Positions 28,519 through 37,267 of a stretch of 64,000 bases of DNA are shown here, one piece after another (the first letter of the stretch is position 1; every line of letters begins with the position of its first letter). Both the position numbers and the translations under genes were made by a program. Under the pieces are notes generated by a model. It saw only the letters and a list, made by a program, of their open reading frames with translations. It did not search any database and had not been told where the DNA came from. The DNA is from Dyadobacter sandarakinus (GTDB lineage Bacteria; Bacteroidota; Bacteroidia; Cytophagales; Spirosomataceae): positions 6,007,217 through 6,071,216 of the forward strand of contig NZ_CP056775.1 in assembly GCF_016894445.1 (NCBI RefSeq). Reading direction: 5' to 3'.

Positions 28519-30579
28519 TCACCGCATAAACCGGATCAGTGCGATTTCTGCCAGCAGGAAAAACAGGGCACCGTAGAGAAAGTACTTCCAGAGGTTTGTG
28601 TTCATATTCTGCTGCTGGAATGTGCTTGAAAACGCCGAATCATCAATTTTATCAAACACTTTAACATTCTTCTGACCTGAAAATGCTGCCCGCAGCTCAT
28701 CCGGTGTGTAGTACTGAAGCTGTGACTCCGTACTGCTATGATTGAGGGCAATGATCTGCTCCACCTTGTTTTCACGTACCAGCTCGTAGTACCCCGGTCC
28801 AAGCTCTTGCCCGGCCTGCTCATTCTGCGGAATTTCCATCAAAAGCTGATTGCCCGCAATGCGTTGTACAGGTATGAGGGTCGTTTTGTCGCGCCGGAGC
28901 TGGTATACGGTGCTGGCTGCCGCGCTGTCGATATTCAATGCAATCGGATTTTCATTGAAAGTATAGGAAGTACGCTGAGCCCGCACGCTCGAAGCAGCAA
29001 GCTTGTACATCACAGGCACAAAAATTGCATGCTGAGCCACATTTCCGAACTCCCGGTCCAGCGGCGCGGCAAACAGGTACACCCTGCCTTTTCCGGCCGA
29101 AGCCTGCGTAAGGTACGTTTTGCCATCCCGCAATGCGAGCAGTTGCTGCCCTGCACTGGCCCAGCTCCACACCGGCGTGACAGCCGGCAGGTTAAGATTG
29201 ATCTCCTGCCGCACCGACTCTTCAAAAACATCGCTGAAAAAGGGATTACTGCGATTGGGCGGCGCCAGGGGTATCAATGTTGCATTGTCGTCCTGGCCTG
29301 TGGTAAGTCCTGTAATGCCCAGCCCGGAGAGCAGCCTTCCATAACCAGCCTGGTCAGGACGTGCTGCGGGAACAATGGCAATGCTTCCCCCACCGCGTAC
29401 AAAGTCCTGAATATCCTGCGGCAGTGAGCCCGGGAGTCTTTCCACACCTTCCAGTACCACCAGGTCTGCATTGCGCAGCAGGCCGGGATCCACATTCTGG
29501 GCACTGAAACTCTGCATGGCAAACAGACTGTCATTGGCATATACGTTTTCAATATAATCGCCACCGGTGCGCTGCCCGTAGATGTGCAGGATGCGGATGC
29601 GGGGCGATGCATTGAGGATGAAATAATAGTTGTTGTCGAATGTGACGGGGAAGTCGTCAAAAGTGATCATACCTTTTTTATATCCCTTGCCTTTCAGATT
29701 GAAATTGAATCTGGCAGTAGCGCTTCCGTTGGCAGGCACGCTGACGGAGGCAGTGGAGGCCTGGGTATTGTCCAGCGTCAGGCGCAGCGCTACGTTCCGG
29801 GCTTCCTCGCTCCCTGAATTACTCACTTTTACAAAGAGTACATTGTTCTGCAATTCCCTGATAAAAGGCGTATTGAGCCAGGCAGAGTCGACAAAGATAT
29901 TTTTTTCGGCAGCGGCCTGTACCGGTACCAGGAAAAGCTGGCTGGCCGAGTCCACTTTCAGTGCTGAAAGGCTGCCCGACGTGCTTTTTTGAAAATCCGA
30001 GAACCAGAAAAGCTGATTGGTCCCCGCACTCTGGTGGCGGGAAATAAGGTTCTGCTGTCTTTTATATACCTGATCCAGGGTGCGGGCGGTAGGGGAGAGG
30101 TCGATGGTTGTTAGGCGGTCGCGCAGTTTTTCAGCAGGGTAAAGTCCCTGCTCCTGAGACGAGAAATCGTTTGTGACGAGCTGCAGGGACAACGCATTCT
30201 TAAAAATCCCGAGGAGATCACTCAATCTCCCGGTGGCAATATCCAGGTAGCGTTTGTTGTTCAGCTCGCTCTGCATGCTGAACGAATTGTCCAGGTACAG
30301 GCTCGTAATGCCACGCCGGGTAGCTGCCTGCGTATTTTCATTGGGTATAAAAGGTTGTGCAAATGCAAGTACCAGGCAAATGATCGCAAGGATCCGGGCA
30401 GCCAGTACGAGCAGGTGTTTTAGCTGCCTGATTGAGCGCGTTTGTGTATCAACCGCTTTAAGGAAAGCTACATTGGTAAAGAAAACCCGCTTGGTACGCC
30501 GGAAATTAAATATATGAATGGCAACAGGAATAGAGACAGCCAGTAAACCCCACAAAAATGACGGAAAAAGAAAACTCAT
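28519..30579 (-). CDS. BatA-type membrane protein with VWA-like domain
   Basis: A 686-residue inner-membrane protein whose N-terminus (LFPSFLWGLLAVSIPVAIHIFNFRR in outline) is the BatA/aerotolerance N-terminal domain, with a second transmembrane helix near residue 65. A VWA-like domain follows, with YLDNSFSMQ near residue 97 as a DxSxS-type metal site. A large periplasmic region comes next, and a C-terminal transmembrane helix (WKYFLYGALFFLLAEIALI) closes the protein. Such proteins are common in Bacteroidota; their function is not established. It precedes purK by 79 bp on the same strand. Confidence 0.8.
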   Translation of the reverse strand: MSFLFPSFLWGLLAVSIPVAIHIFNFRRTKRVFFTNVAFLKAVDTQTRSIRQLKHLLVLAARILAIICLVLAFAQPFIPNENTQAATRRGITSLYLDNSFSMQSELNNKRYLDIATGRLSDLLGIFKNALSLQLVTNDFSSQEQGLYPAEKLRDRLTTIDLSPTARTLDQVYKRQQNLISRHQSAGTNQLFWFSDFQKSTSGSLSALKVDSASQLFLVPVQAAAEKNIFVDSAWLNTPFIRELQNNVLFVKVSNSGSEEARNVALRLTLDNTQASTASVSVPANGSATARFNFNLKGKGYKKGMITFDDFPVTFDNNYYFILNASPRIRILHIYGQRTGGDYIENVYANDSLFAMQSFSAQNVDPGLLRNADLVVLEGVERLPGSLPQDIQDFVRGGGSIAIVPAARPDQAGYGRLLSGLGITGLTTGQDDNATLIPLAPPNRSNPFFSDVFEESVRQEINLNLPAVTPVWSWASAGQQLLALRDGKTYLTQASAGKGRVYLFAAPLDREFGNVAQHAIFVPVMYKLAASSVRAQRTSYTFNENPIALNIDSAAASTVYQLRRDKTTLIPVQRIAGNQLLMEIPQNEQAGQELGPGYYELVRENKVEQIIALNHSSTESQLQYYTPDELRAAFSGQKNVKVFDKIDDSAFSSTFQQQNMNTNLWKYFLYGALFFLLAEIALIRFMR

Positions 30580-30736
30580 GTAACCTGGATGTTATCGTGT
30601 TTAGCTTTGCTTTGAACGGCCAAACCGTTGCATGTGCCGGCTACCTTCTCAACGTGATTGGAAAAGACAAATTACACTAAAATCTTTTAAGTGGTTTTTA
30701 TTTGAACAGCTTTCTGATATCTCAGATGGTTTTATC

Positions 30737-30744
30737 TAAATTTG
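30737..30744 (+). promoter_or_regulatory. -7 box (TAAATTTG) upstream of the YcxB-like gene
   Basis: TAAATTTG matches TAnnTTTG and lies 66 bp upstream of the start at 30811. TTTC at 30711 is a weak -33 candidate with a 22-bp spacer. Nothing else was recognised in the 231-bp gap. Confidence 0.45.
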
Positions 30745-30810
30745 CGCTTCATTTTGCTTTTGAAAAAGCATTGATCCAATCTTCTCCCGAGTTAGTTTAA
30801 TTCAACATAT

Positions 30811-31365
30811 ATGGCCAAAGTTTCGGTTAACAAACACCAGCCCGTCTACCAGGTACCGACGAATCCCGCAGCAGTACGTACCAAGAAGTATGCGCTTCCC
30901 ACCAAGAAGTACATTACCATTGCGATGATGTATTTTTTCAAAACACAGCTTAAATGGGGGCTTATTCCGCTGGCACTCATCTTTATCAATGCCGCACTCA
31001 ATCTCACGGGTGTTTATCCCAACCTATGGATTTACATTACCGTTTTTGTGGGTGCGCTCCTGTACGTGCTTTTCTGGCTGGTACAGTTTACCGGGATTAC
31101 GCAGCTTGCACAGTACAAGCCGATGTTTGAAAGATTTTCATACGAGATAGACAGCCGCCAGATTCTGATGAAGCTGAATCAGAAGGAAGGCAGCGTACTG
31201 AAATGGGAGCAGATCCTGGACGGTTATAAAGACAAGGATGCCTACGTGCTGGTGATTTCCAAAGGTCAGTTCCTGCATCTTCCCTTTTCGATCTTCACCT
31301 CCGAGCACGATCTGAAAGTTTTTGAGCGGATTTTAAAGCAAAAGGAGGTAATTAAAGCCTCATAA
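30811..31365 (+). CDS. YcxB-like membrane protein
   Basis: A 184-residue protein with two transmembrane helices (about 48-66 and 72-95, separated by the short NLTGVYPN turn) and a C-terminal cytosolic domain. That domain resembles the YcxB-like domain: a beta-rich region with LKWEQILDGYKDKDAYVLVIS and LPFSIFTSEHDLKVFERIL. The family has no established function. The gene stands alone between a divergent BatA-like gene and a downstream terminator. Confidence 0.7.
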   Translation: MAKVSVNKHQPVYQVPTNPAAVRTKKYALPTKKYITIAMMYFFKTQLKWGLIPLALIFINAALNLTGVYPNLWIYITVFVGALLYVLFWLVQFTGITQLAQYKPMFERFSYEIDSRQILMKLNQKEGSVLKWEQILDGYKDKDAYVLVISKGQFLHLPFSIFTSEHDLKVFERILKQKEVIKAS

Positions 31366-31382
31366 TTTGCAATACAAGAAAG

Positions 31383-31409
31383 AGCCTGGTATATATGCCA
31401 GGCTTTTTC
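31383..31409 (+). terminator. Intrinsic terminator after the YcxB-like gene
   Basis: AGCCTGG (31383-31389) pairs with CCAGGCT (31398-31404) across an 8-base AT-rich loop and is followed by a T-run. Confidence 0.85.
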
Positions 31410-31429
31410 ATTTTTACCTGCCATGAAAA

Positions 31430-31873
31430 ATGATTGATCTGGACAAGCTGGAAATTTCAGATATTATTTCTTCCGACCGCCCTGCGTTAAAGGACATTTA
31501 TTCCCGGGTAAGACAGGAAACCTTCGGCTGGATGAAGCTCGACAAGCTTTCGAGGGACACTTTTGATGAAGATACTGCCGGTGAGCACGTGATGGTGGCC
31601 CGGTACGAAGGAATGGTGTGCGGCTTCGTGTCGATCTGGCGGAATGATAACTTCGTGCACCACCTGTATGTAGACTCTCGCTTTCAGCGGCGGGGAATCG
31701 GGGCAGCCCTGCTCCGGTATGCCCTGAAAACCATGAAGGGCTCTGCCACGCTCAAATGCCTGGAAAGCAACAAAGAAGCCGTGAATTTTTACGGCAAGAA
31801 TGGTTGGAAGGTTAAGTCAATGGGCGTGTCCTATGAGGGCCACTTCGTCCTATTTGAAACGGTTGCCTGCTGA
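31430..31873 (+). CDS. GNAT family N-acetyltransferase
   Basis: A 147-residue acetyl-CoA-dependent acetyltransferase. The central strand and pyrophosphate-binding segment HHLYVDSRFQRRGIGAALLRYAL (in outline, from residue 75) contain the Q/R-x-x-G-x-G/A motif of GNAT proteins. The C-terminal NFYGKNGWKV segment is also typical. The substrate is unknown. The 3' end overlaps the convergent DUF1684 gene by 24 bp. Confidence 0.88.
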   Translation: MIDLDKLEISDIISSDRPALKDIYSRVRQETFGWMKLDKLSRDTFDEDTAGEHVMVARYEGMVCGFVSIWRNDNFVHHLYVDSRFQRRGIGAALLRYALKTMKGSATLKCLESNKEAVNFYGKNGWKVKSMGVSYEGHFVLFETVAC

Positions 31874-32503
31874 GCGCGCAGTTTGAAGCTGCGCCTGTTC
31901 TTGTCCTTTTTCAAACTTCTTTTCGCCTACCGGTATGGCTATGGACAAGTGGTTGGCACTGGGCGGTATCGGACAGTTGTAACCTTCCGAATAAGCACAG
32001 TAAGGATTGTAGGCCTTGTTGAAATCGAGCACGTAAGTGCCGTCGGCAAGGTCGGTGGTTTTAAGGTCGAGGTAGCGACCGCCGCCGTAAGACGCAGTAC
32101 CGTTGGTTTTGTCTTTAAAAGGGATAAACAGGTAATCCTTGTACCTGGCCAGTGACTGCAGGCTCAGGCTGCGGTACACATTCAGGCTTTGCCTCCGTCC
32201 ATTGATCCGGAATTTCAGCTCGCCATATTTGACGTACGTTTTATTGGTGCCGCTGTACGTCGGCATTTCGAATGATTGTCCCCTGGTTTTTTCAAAACGT
32301 GCTACCACCCGGTATGCAGAGTCCGGCTCAAAGAAGTTCAAGTATCCGAGATCACCTTTTTTCAGGGGTGAGTTCTCGGAGCGTAAAAACTCCTTCTTGT
32401 AATTTTCTCTGTACGCTTCGGTTTGTTCCCGGAAGCTTTGCGCAAAAATCACCGTTGTTGCCAGCAGGCAGAAAAGCAGTGTACATGTAGGGCACTTCAT
32501 CAT
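31850..32503 (-). CDS. DUF1684 domain-containing exported protein
   Basis: A 217-residue protein with a signal peptide (MKCPTCTLLFCLLATTVIF to AQ). The domain has features I associate with DUF1684: YLNFFEPDSAYRV early, GGRYLDLKT in the middle, and the cysteine-containing NPYCAYSEGYNCPIPP near residue 175. Function unknown. A second ATG lies one codon downstream of the first. The 3' end overlaps the convergent GNAT gene by 24 bp, which makes the two C-termini mutually constrained. Confidence 0.82.
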   Translation of the reverse strand: MMKCPTCTLLFCLLATTVIFAQSFREQTEAYRENYKKEFLRSENSPLKKGDLGYLNFFEPDSAYRVVARFEKTRGQSFEMPTYSGTNKTYVKYGELKFRINGRRQSLNVYRSLSLQSLARYKDYLFIPFKDKTNGTASYGGGRYLDLKTTDLADGTYVLDFNKAYNPYCAYSEGYNCPIPPSANHLSIAIPVGEKKFEKGQEQAQLQTARSAGNRFK

Positions 32504-32511
32504 TTTGAAAT

Positions 32512-32539
32512 AAATCCGGTAATCAATATTACCGGATTT
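32512..32539 (-). terminator. Hairpin terminator after the collagen-like lipoprotein gene
   Basis: A perfect 12-bp inverted repeat (AAATCCGGTAAT at 32512-32523 with 32528-32539) has a 4-base loop. It follows the stop at 32587 on the minus strand by about 48 bp, and only a broken T-run follows. Confidence 0.6.
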
Positions 32540-32586
32540 TATTTAAAAGTTTTGTGAAATCCAATTTATATCAAATATTCTTTTGC

Positions 32587-33141
32587 TTACTTAGCTTTGA
32601 TCTTCACAATCTTCGACTCGTCGATGTTGAATTGTTTCACCACCGCATTGTAGTCGCTGTAATCAACCTGGCCGCTTGTGCGGGCCGCAAAGTCAGCCGG
32701 AATTACCACTACTCGGAAGCTCTGGTCAGTGGTGTAGCTGCTGGCTACTGTTGCTCTGTTTACGGTACCGTCCAGGAAAACAGAAAGGTCATCCCGGGTG
32801 CGGTCGAAATTGTAGGTCAGTATACCATTGGTAAGGAATGCAGTTTGCGTAAGCAACCTGTAAGCCGGCAGGTTTTCAGTTCCCACCTTTACATCTCCCC
32901 AGTTAATGTATACCAGTACCGCATCCGATTCCAGCACTTCAATATCCGCATCGTCGAAGGATAGCGATACCTGAAAATCATTGGCAGTGGTAAAGTCCAC
33001 ATCGACAAAGTCAAAAGTCGTGCCGGTGACGTTTGTGCTCGTTCCTTGTTGTCCCTGAGGTCCCGGAGGTCCTTCGGGGCCGCGGCAGCCTTGAAACAGT
33101 GCTACCAGGACTAAGAGCAGAGGGATCAGTTTTTTGTTCAT
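32587..33141 (-). CDS. Putative lipoprotein with a short collagen-like Gly-X-Y segment
   Basis: A 184-residue exported protein. The signal peptide MNKKLIPLLLVLVALFQGC ends in Cys 19, consistent with lipidation although the lipobox (FQGC) is not ideal. The mature start is a short collagen-like run of Gly-X-Y triplets (GPEGPPGPQGQQG, residues 21-33). A beta-rich domain with no recognised family follows. ATG 33141 is chosen because the longer frame to 33264 places the signal peptide internally. A 227-bp gap up to osmC-type gene 33369 holds nothing else that I recognise. Confidence 0.7.
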   Translation of the reverse strand: MNKKLIPLLLVLVALFQGCRGPEGPPGPQGQQGTSTNVTGTTFDFVDVDFTTANDFQVSLSFDDADIEVLESDAVLVYINWGDVKVGTENLPAYRLLTQTAFLTNGILTYNFDRTRDDLSVFLDGTVNRATVASSYTTDQSFRVVVIPADFAARTSGQVDYSDYNAVVKQFNIDESKIVKIKAK

Positions 33142-33368
33142 GTTCGTGTTGGTTGAATTGAAAAATTTTCTGAAAAATATGAATTTTGACCATGTTACCA
33201 TCGTCAGGTTTAAGAGCCGGGGCGACATTAACAATTGGTTAACTAAAATAATACCCGGCCTCACGCCGCCCCATTCATTTTACAGGGGAACAATGTTTGC
33301 GTAGTTGATGCGTAGATATTACTTTTCAAAAAATGTTTGAAACCATTCATTCATAAAAAAGCAAGACA

Positions 33369-33791
33369 ATGATCAACCGTAAAGCAACAGCTATCTGGAA
33401 AGGTACAGGCAAAGAAGGAAGTGGAACAATCAGCACACAGAGCACAGTGCTTGAAAACACGCAATATTCATTCAATACCCGTTTTGCAGAAGGAAAAGGC
33501 ACTAACCCTGAGGAACTTATCGCGGCGGCTCACGCAGGTTGCTTTGCGATGAAGCTCAGCTTCGAACTGAATGCAGCCGGATTTACTGCGGATGAACTGA
33601 ATGCAACCGCAACCGTCAGCCTCGACCCGAATAAAGGTCAGGTTACAAAAAGCGCGATTGACCTTAAAGCGACAATCCCGGGTATTTCGGAAGGACAGTT
33701 TAAAGAGATAGCTGAAAAAGCGAAAAAAGAGTGTCCTATTTCGCAGCTGCTGAATGCAGAACTTTCACTGACTACAGAGTTGATCGCCTAA
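33369..33791 (+). CDS. OsmC family peroxiredoxin
   Basis: A 140-residue OsmC-type thiol peroxidase that would reduce organic hydroperoxides. The two catalytic cysteines are present: Cys 58 in AAAHAGCFAM and Cys 122 in ECPISQLLN. The NTRFAEGKGTNPEELIAA segment, in outline, is a family signature. A near-consensus TACTTTTC box lies about 45 bp upstream. It is followed by a clear terminator and a convergent hemW gene. Confidence 0.94.
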   Translation: MINRKATAIWKGTGKEGSGTISTQSTVLENTQYSFNTRFAEGKGTNPEELIAAAHAGCFAMKLSFELNAAGFTADELNATATVSLDPNKGQVTKSAIDLKATIPGISEGQFKEIAEKAKKECPISQLLNAELSLTTELIA

Positions 33792-33813
33792 AAGGCTCAT
33801 AATCTGTGAACTG

Positions 33814-33849
33814 GCCGGTAACATGCATTGCAGCAGTTACCGGCTTTTT
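33814..33849 (+). terminator. Intrinsic terminator after the OsmC-type gene
   Basis: GCCGGTAAC (33814-33822) pairs with GTTACCGGC (33836-33844) across a 13-base loop, and TTTTT follows. The T-run reaches the end of the convergent hemW gene. Confidence 0.85.
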
Positions 33850-34976
33850 CATGCAGTCATAAAAAGATCGCTGGCAATTCTGTCGGCAAAGAGCTTGCCA
33901 GACTCGGTCAGGTATACCTGCTGATTTTCTACTGTCAGCCAGCCTTTCCGGGTGTAGCTGCTGAGTGTAGCCGCACTGAGTGCGTGGAATTTTCCATGAG
34001 AGAGCTGTTCCAGTTTCCCCATCTCCACACCCCATTTTGTCCGCAATCCGGTAAGCAGGTACTCATTGACCTGGTCTTCGGGTGAAAGTATTTCCAGCGT
34101 GGCGGGTACCTGGCCGGCTGTGATTGCCTGCACATAGCGCCCATTGTGCGAGACGTTGTACTCGCGCATGGTACCATTGTAGGAGTGAGCCCCCGGCCCG
34201 AGCCCCAGGTATGCTTCCTGCTTCCAGTACGAACTGTTGTGGCGGCTGTACTTTCCGTTTCTTGCAAAATTGGAAATTTCGTACTGCTCATATCCCTCCG
34301 CAGCCAGTGCGCTGACAAGCAGCTCAAACTGGCTGGCTGCAAATTCCTCATCAATGGGCGTGATCCGGTTATTCTTCAGCCAGTTGCCGAATGTCGTGCG
34401 CGGCTCAATGGTAAGGCAGTAGGCCGAAATGTGCGGAATGTCCAGTGAAAAGGTTTTATCCAAATCATTTTCAAGAATATTGTGGCTTTCGGCAGCGATA
34501 GCGTAAATGAGGTCAACGGACAGGTTGGTAATACCCGCATCCTGTGCATTCCGTACGCATACTTCGGCTTCCCGGCCGGAATGTATCCGGTTGAGGTAAC
34601 GTAAATGGGGCTCATGGAATGACTGTATACCGATGCTCAGGCGGTTGATACCCGCTTTTGCCAGTGTGCGCAGCTTGTCGGCCGTTAGGTCATCCGGATT
34701 AGCTTCCAGGGTAATCTCTGCATCTTTTGCTACTTCAAAATACTTGTGGATCTGGTTAAAAAGCAGGTCAAGCTCTCGGTTGTCGAGCATGGAAGGCGTA
34801 CCGCCTCCGAAATAGATCGTGTCCAGCTGCCTGCCCTGCAAGTAGTCCTGCCTCATTTCCAGCTCCCTCGCAATTGCCTCCACCATGGCAGCTTTGCCCG
34901 AAATATTTGTACTGAAATGAAAGTCACAATAATGACACGCCTGCCTGCAGAAAGGTATATGGATGTAGAGATGCAT
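33849..34976 (-). CDS. hemW: Radical SAM heme chaperone HemW
   Basis: A 375-residue radical SAM protein related to HemN but of the HemW type, thought to deliver heme to target proteins. The N-terminus is HLYIHIPFCRQACHYCDF, with the [4Fe-4S] ligands Cys 10, 14 and 17. A DTIYFGGGTPSML segment follows. The C-terminal HemN_C domain is present (YLLTGLRTKWGVEM). It lacks the extra N-terminal region of HemN oxidases. Its start overlaps the stop of the upstream TonB-dependent receptor gene by one base, so the two are coupled. Confidence 0.92.
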   Translation of the reverse strand: MHLYIHIPFCRQACHYCDFHFSTNISGKAAMVEAIARELEMRQDYLQGRQLDTIYFGGGTPSMLDNRELDLLFNQIHKYFEVAKDAEITLEANPDDLTADKLRTLAKAGINRLSIGIQSFHEPHLRYLNRIHSGREAEVCVRNAQDAGITNLSVDLIYAIAAESHNILENDLDKTFSLDIPHISAYCLTIEPRTTFGNWLKNNRITPIDEEFAASQFELLVSALAAEGYEQYEISNFARNGKYSRHNSSYWKQEAYLGLGPGAHSYNGTMREYNVSHNGRYVQAITAGQVPATLEILSPEDQVNEYLLTGLRTKWGVEMGKLEQLSHGKFHALSAATLSSYTRKGWLTVENQQVYLTESGKLFADRIASDLFMTA

Positions 34977-37045
34977 TACTTATTGTTTTTCTGCCATTCC
35001 CAGCCCACCTTAACACCCGCCCAGAGGTTGTTTTTGGGTGCCGCATTATAGTAACGGTTTCCAAATGCATTGAGGTCATAGCCCAGGCTGTAAATACCGG
35101 CATGTACCTGCTCAGCGGAGGCGGATAGCTCGCTGTACAAATGTCCGCCCCAGCTTTTGCGCCAGCTTATGCGGGCAATCCACTGGTTGTATGGGGTATT
35201 TTTAACTGTATTGGCATCATTAAGAAAAAACGAACTTCCGCTCTGGTACGTGAGGAATGCCGAGAGACCCCATTTGGTGATTATATCCACGCCGGTATAT
35301 TGCGAAAAACGGGGGATGCCAGGGATCAGTTTGCCGGTGAGGTCGGCTTCTCCCTGGATAAAACTTTCATAGGTGTACTTCGTGTACGTTCCGGTGTTCC
35401 AGAGTTTGAGCGAAAGAGGAAGGTCTGTACCGGACAGGATTTGATAGTTGATATTCCACTCCATACCATTCTGGCGTGTTTTTCCTGCATTGATAAAATA
35501 CTCCGCTCCGCTTTCTTCTGTACGTCTTACAATAGCATCTTTCAGGCCGAAATGGTACAGGCTGATCTCTCCTGTGATCACGCGACCTGCCTTCCGGAGC
35601 GAAATTTCAGTATTAGCACCTCTTTCCGCTTCCAGGTCCTGCCTGAACCCGCCGGCCGAGGGCCGCACTTCCTGCAGGGTAGGGGGTGAGAAGCCTCCGC
35701 TGTACGAGGCACTTACTGACCAGTTGCCTGCAATAATTTTGTTCAATGCAAATCGTGGAATAAAAATGCCGTCGAATGTGCGCTGCTCCCGGCTGTAAGG
35801 AAGCTGAAAAAAGCGCTCGTACCGGTATTTGGAGGCATTGTAGCTTACGCCGGCACTGGCCGTAAGATCAGAAAACAGCACGGCTTCAAGCTGCGTAAAA
35901 ACCGAAATACTGCTCGTGCGGATATCTTCCGCAGTTTGCTGAGCGCCGGGAATGCCGCCTAAATTGTCATAGTTGCGCTGGGCCGATTTTCCATACTGCC
36001 ATTCGAATCCGCTGGTCCAGTTGGTCCTTACATTACCGATAGACGAGCGGTTCTGCCAGGTATTACGACCGCCGAAGCCCTGCTCGTCGCGTTTTTCGTA
36101 GTTACTGATAAATGGATTAGCAAAGTCGGTGCTTGTCAGGTAAAGAGAGTTGGACTGGGTCCAGGTATCGGAAAGTTCGAGGGCATAATTAGCGCCGATC
36201 ATGGCCATTTTGTTATAAATAGCGGCATGTTGCGACTCACTGCCGGGCACGGTGGCAGTAGGCTGCCGGGCGAGTTTGGGGTTGGCCTGGTATTGAGCCA
36301 GGGTAATGCCTCCCGGTGTCTGATAGTACAGGTCGGAGTACATCCCGAGGAGGGATAACTGGCCTTTGTCCCCGATTTTGGACGACGAGCTGAACCTGAT
36401 CGCATCCCTTGCCATAGCGCTCTGGTTGCGGTAGCCATCCTGCTGGGTATGCCCGTACTGAATAGACACGTCGCCGACCTGCAGGGTCGTATTCCGGTTC
36501 TGGAAGCCATATTTGCCGAAACTTACACTTTGCTCCGCCCGGTTATTGGTGTCGCTGAACGGCATGCTGCGCAAAAGTACCACGCCGCCCGTACCTGCTC
36601 CATAAATGCTGCTGCCCGGACCTTTGATGATCTCCATACTTTGTACAGCACCATAGTCCAGCGCATTAAGGGGCGTATTGCCGCTGGCATCGGTGAATGG
36701 TATCCCGTTCCAGTAAAATTTTACATTCCGCACCCCGAAAGGAGAACGGATCAGACTTCCCCGGACCGAAAAGCGGTAACTTCCCGGTGAACGTTCTTCC
36801 ATTCTGACGCCGGGGATTGCATTTACCGCATTGGCCCAGGTAACAGGGGAGTAGCGTTCGAGGGACCGGGCATTGAGCAGTCCTACACTCGCGGTGGTGG
36901 ACAGGTAGCTCGACCGGGATTCGAACGCATTAATAGTTACTTCTTCCAGGCTTTGCGTCCGCAAGGTATCAGGCTGGCTTTGCGCGCCGGCTGTTTTTGC
37001 AAAAAATGATAGTAATAAAAAAGCAGGAACGGAAAACTTGTTCAT
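34976..37045 (-). CDS. TonB-dependent outer-membrane receptor
   Basis: A 689-residue TonB-dependent receptor. A signal peptide (MNKFSVPAFLLLSFFAKTAG to AQS) is followed by a TonB-box-like region (LEEVTINAFESR) and a plug domain (NAVNAIPGVRMEERSPGSYR, and IKGPGSSIYGAGTGGVVLL). A 22-strand-type barrel ends in WEWQKNNK, with the conserved penultimate aromatic strand. Its class looks like ferric-siderophore or heme receptors (FecA/FhuE-like), but the ligand cannot be named. It is translationally coupled to hemW by a one-base overlap. No cobalamin riboswitch or Fur-like box was recognised upstream. Confidence 0.9.
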   Translation of the reverse strand: MNKFSVPAFLLLSFFAKTAGAQSQPDTLRTQSLEEVTINAFESRSSYLSTTASVGLLNARSLERYSPVTWANAVNAIPGVRMEERSPGSYRFSVRGSLIRSPFGVRNVKFYWNGIPFTDASGNTPLNALDYGAVQSMEIIKGPGSSIYGAGTGGVVLLRSMPFSDTNNRAEQSVSFGKYGFQNRNTTLQVGDVSIQYGHTQQDGYRNQSAMARDAIRFSSSSKIGDKGQLSLLGMYSDLYYQTPGGITLAQYQANPKLARQPTATVPGSESQHAAIYNKMAMIGANYALELSDTWTQSNSLYLTSTDFANPFISNYEKRDEQGFGGRNTWQNRSSIGNVRTNWTSGFEWQYGKSAQRNYDNLGGIPGAQQTAEDIRTSSISVFTQLEAVLFSDLTASAGVSYNASKYRYERFFQLPYSREQRTFDGIFIPRFALNKIIAGNWSVSASYSGGFSPPTLQEVRPSAGGFRQDLEAERGANTEISLRKAGRVITGEISLYHFGLKDAIVRRTEESGAEYFINAGKTRQNGMEWNINYQILSGTDLPLSLKLWNTGTYTKYTYESFIQGEADLTGKLIPGIPRFSQYTGVDIITKWGLSAFLTYQSGSSFFLNDANTVKNTPYNQWIARISWRKSWGGHLYSELSASAEQVHAGIYSLGYDLNAFGNRYYNAAPKNNLWAGVKVGWEWQKNNK

Positions 37046-37267
37046 ATCAGCTGGGTTAAGGAATATGCGCGTGCGGCAAAGATTTACTCAGCAGCATAAC
37101 CAGTTTGCAGACTTGAAAAATTCCATGGTGCTGCTTTGCTATGCAATAATTTCCTTGCTGAGGCACATGCGGGTGCCTGAAAAATGCCGGCCAGGGCCAG
37201 GTTGCTGATGGCAGGGTTTTTTTAAACATTCCATCGGAGTATTAACCTGATTTAATCAACACCTGAC

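Noticed and set aside
37046..37267. Cobalamin riboswitch or iron box ahead of the TonB receptor
   Set aside because: No B12-box-like core or palindromic Fur site was visible in the 221-bp gap.
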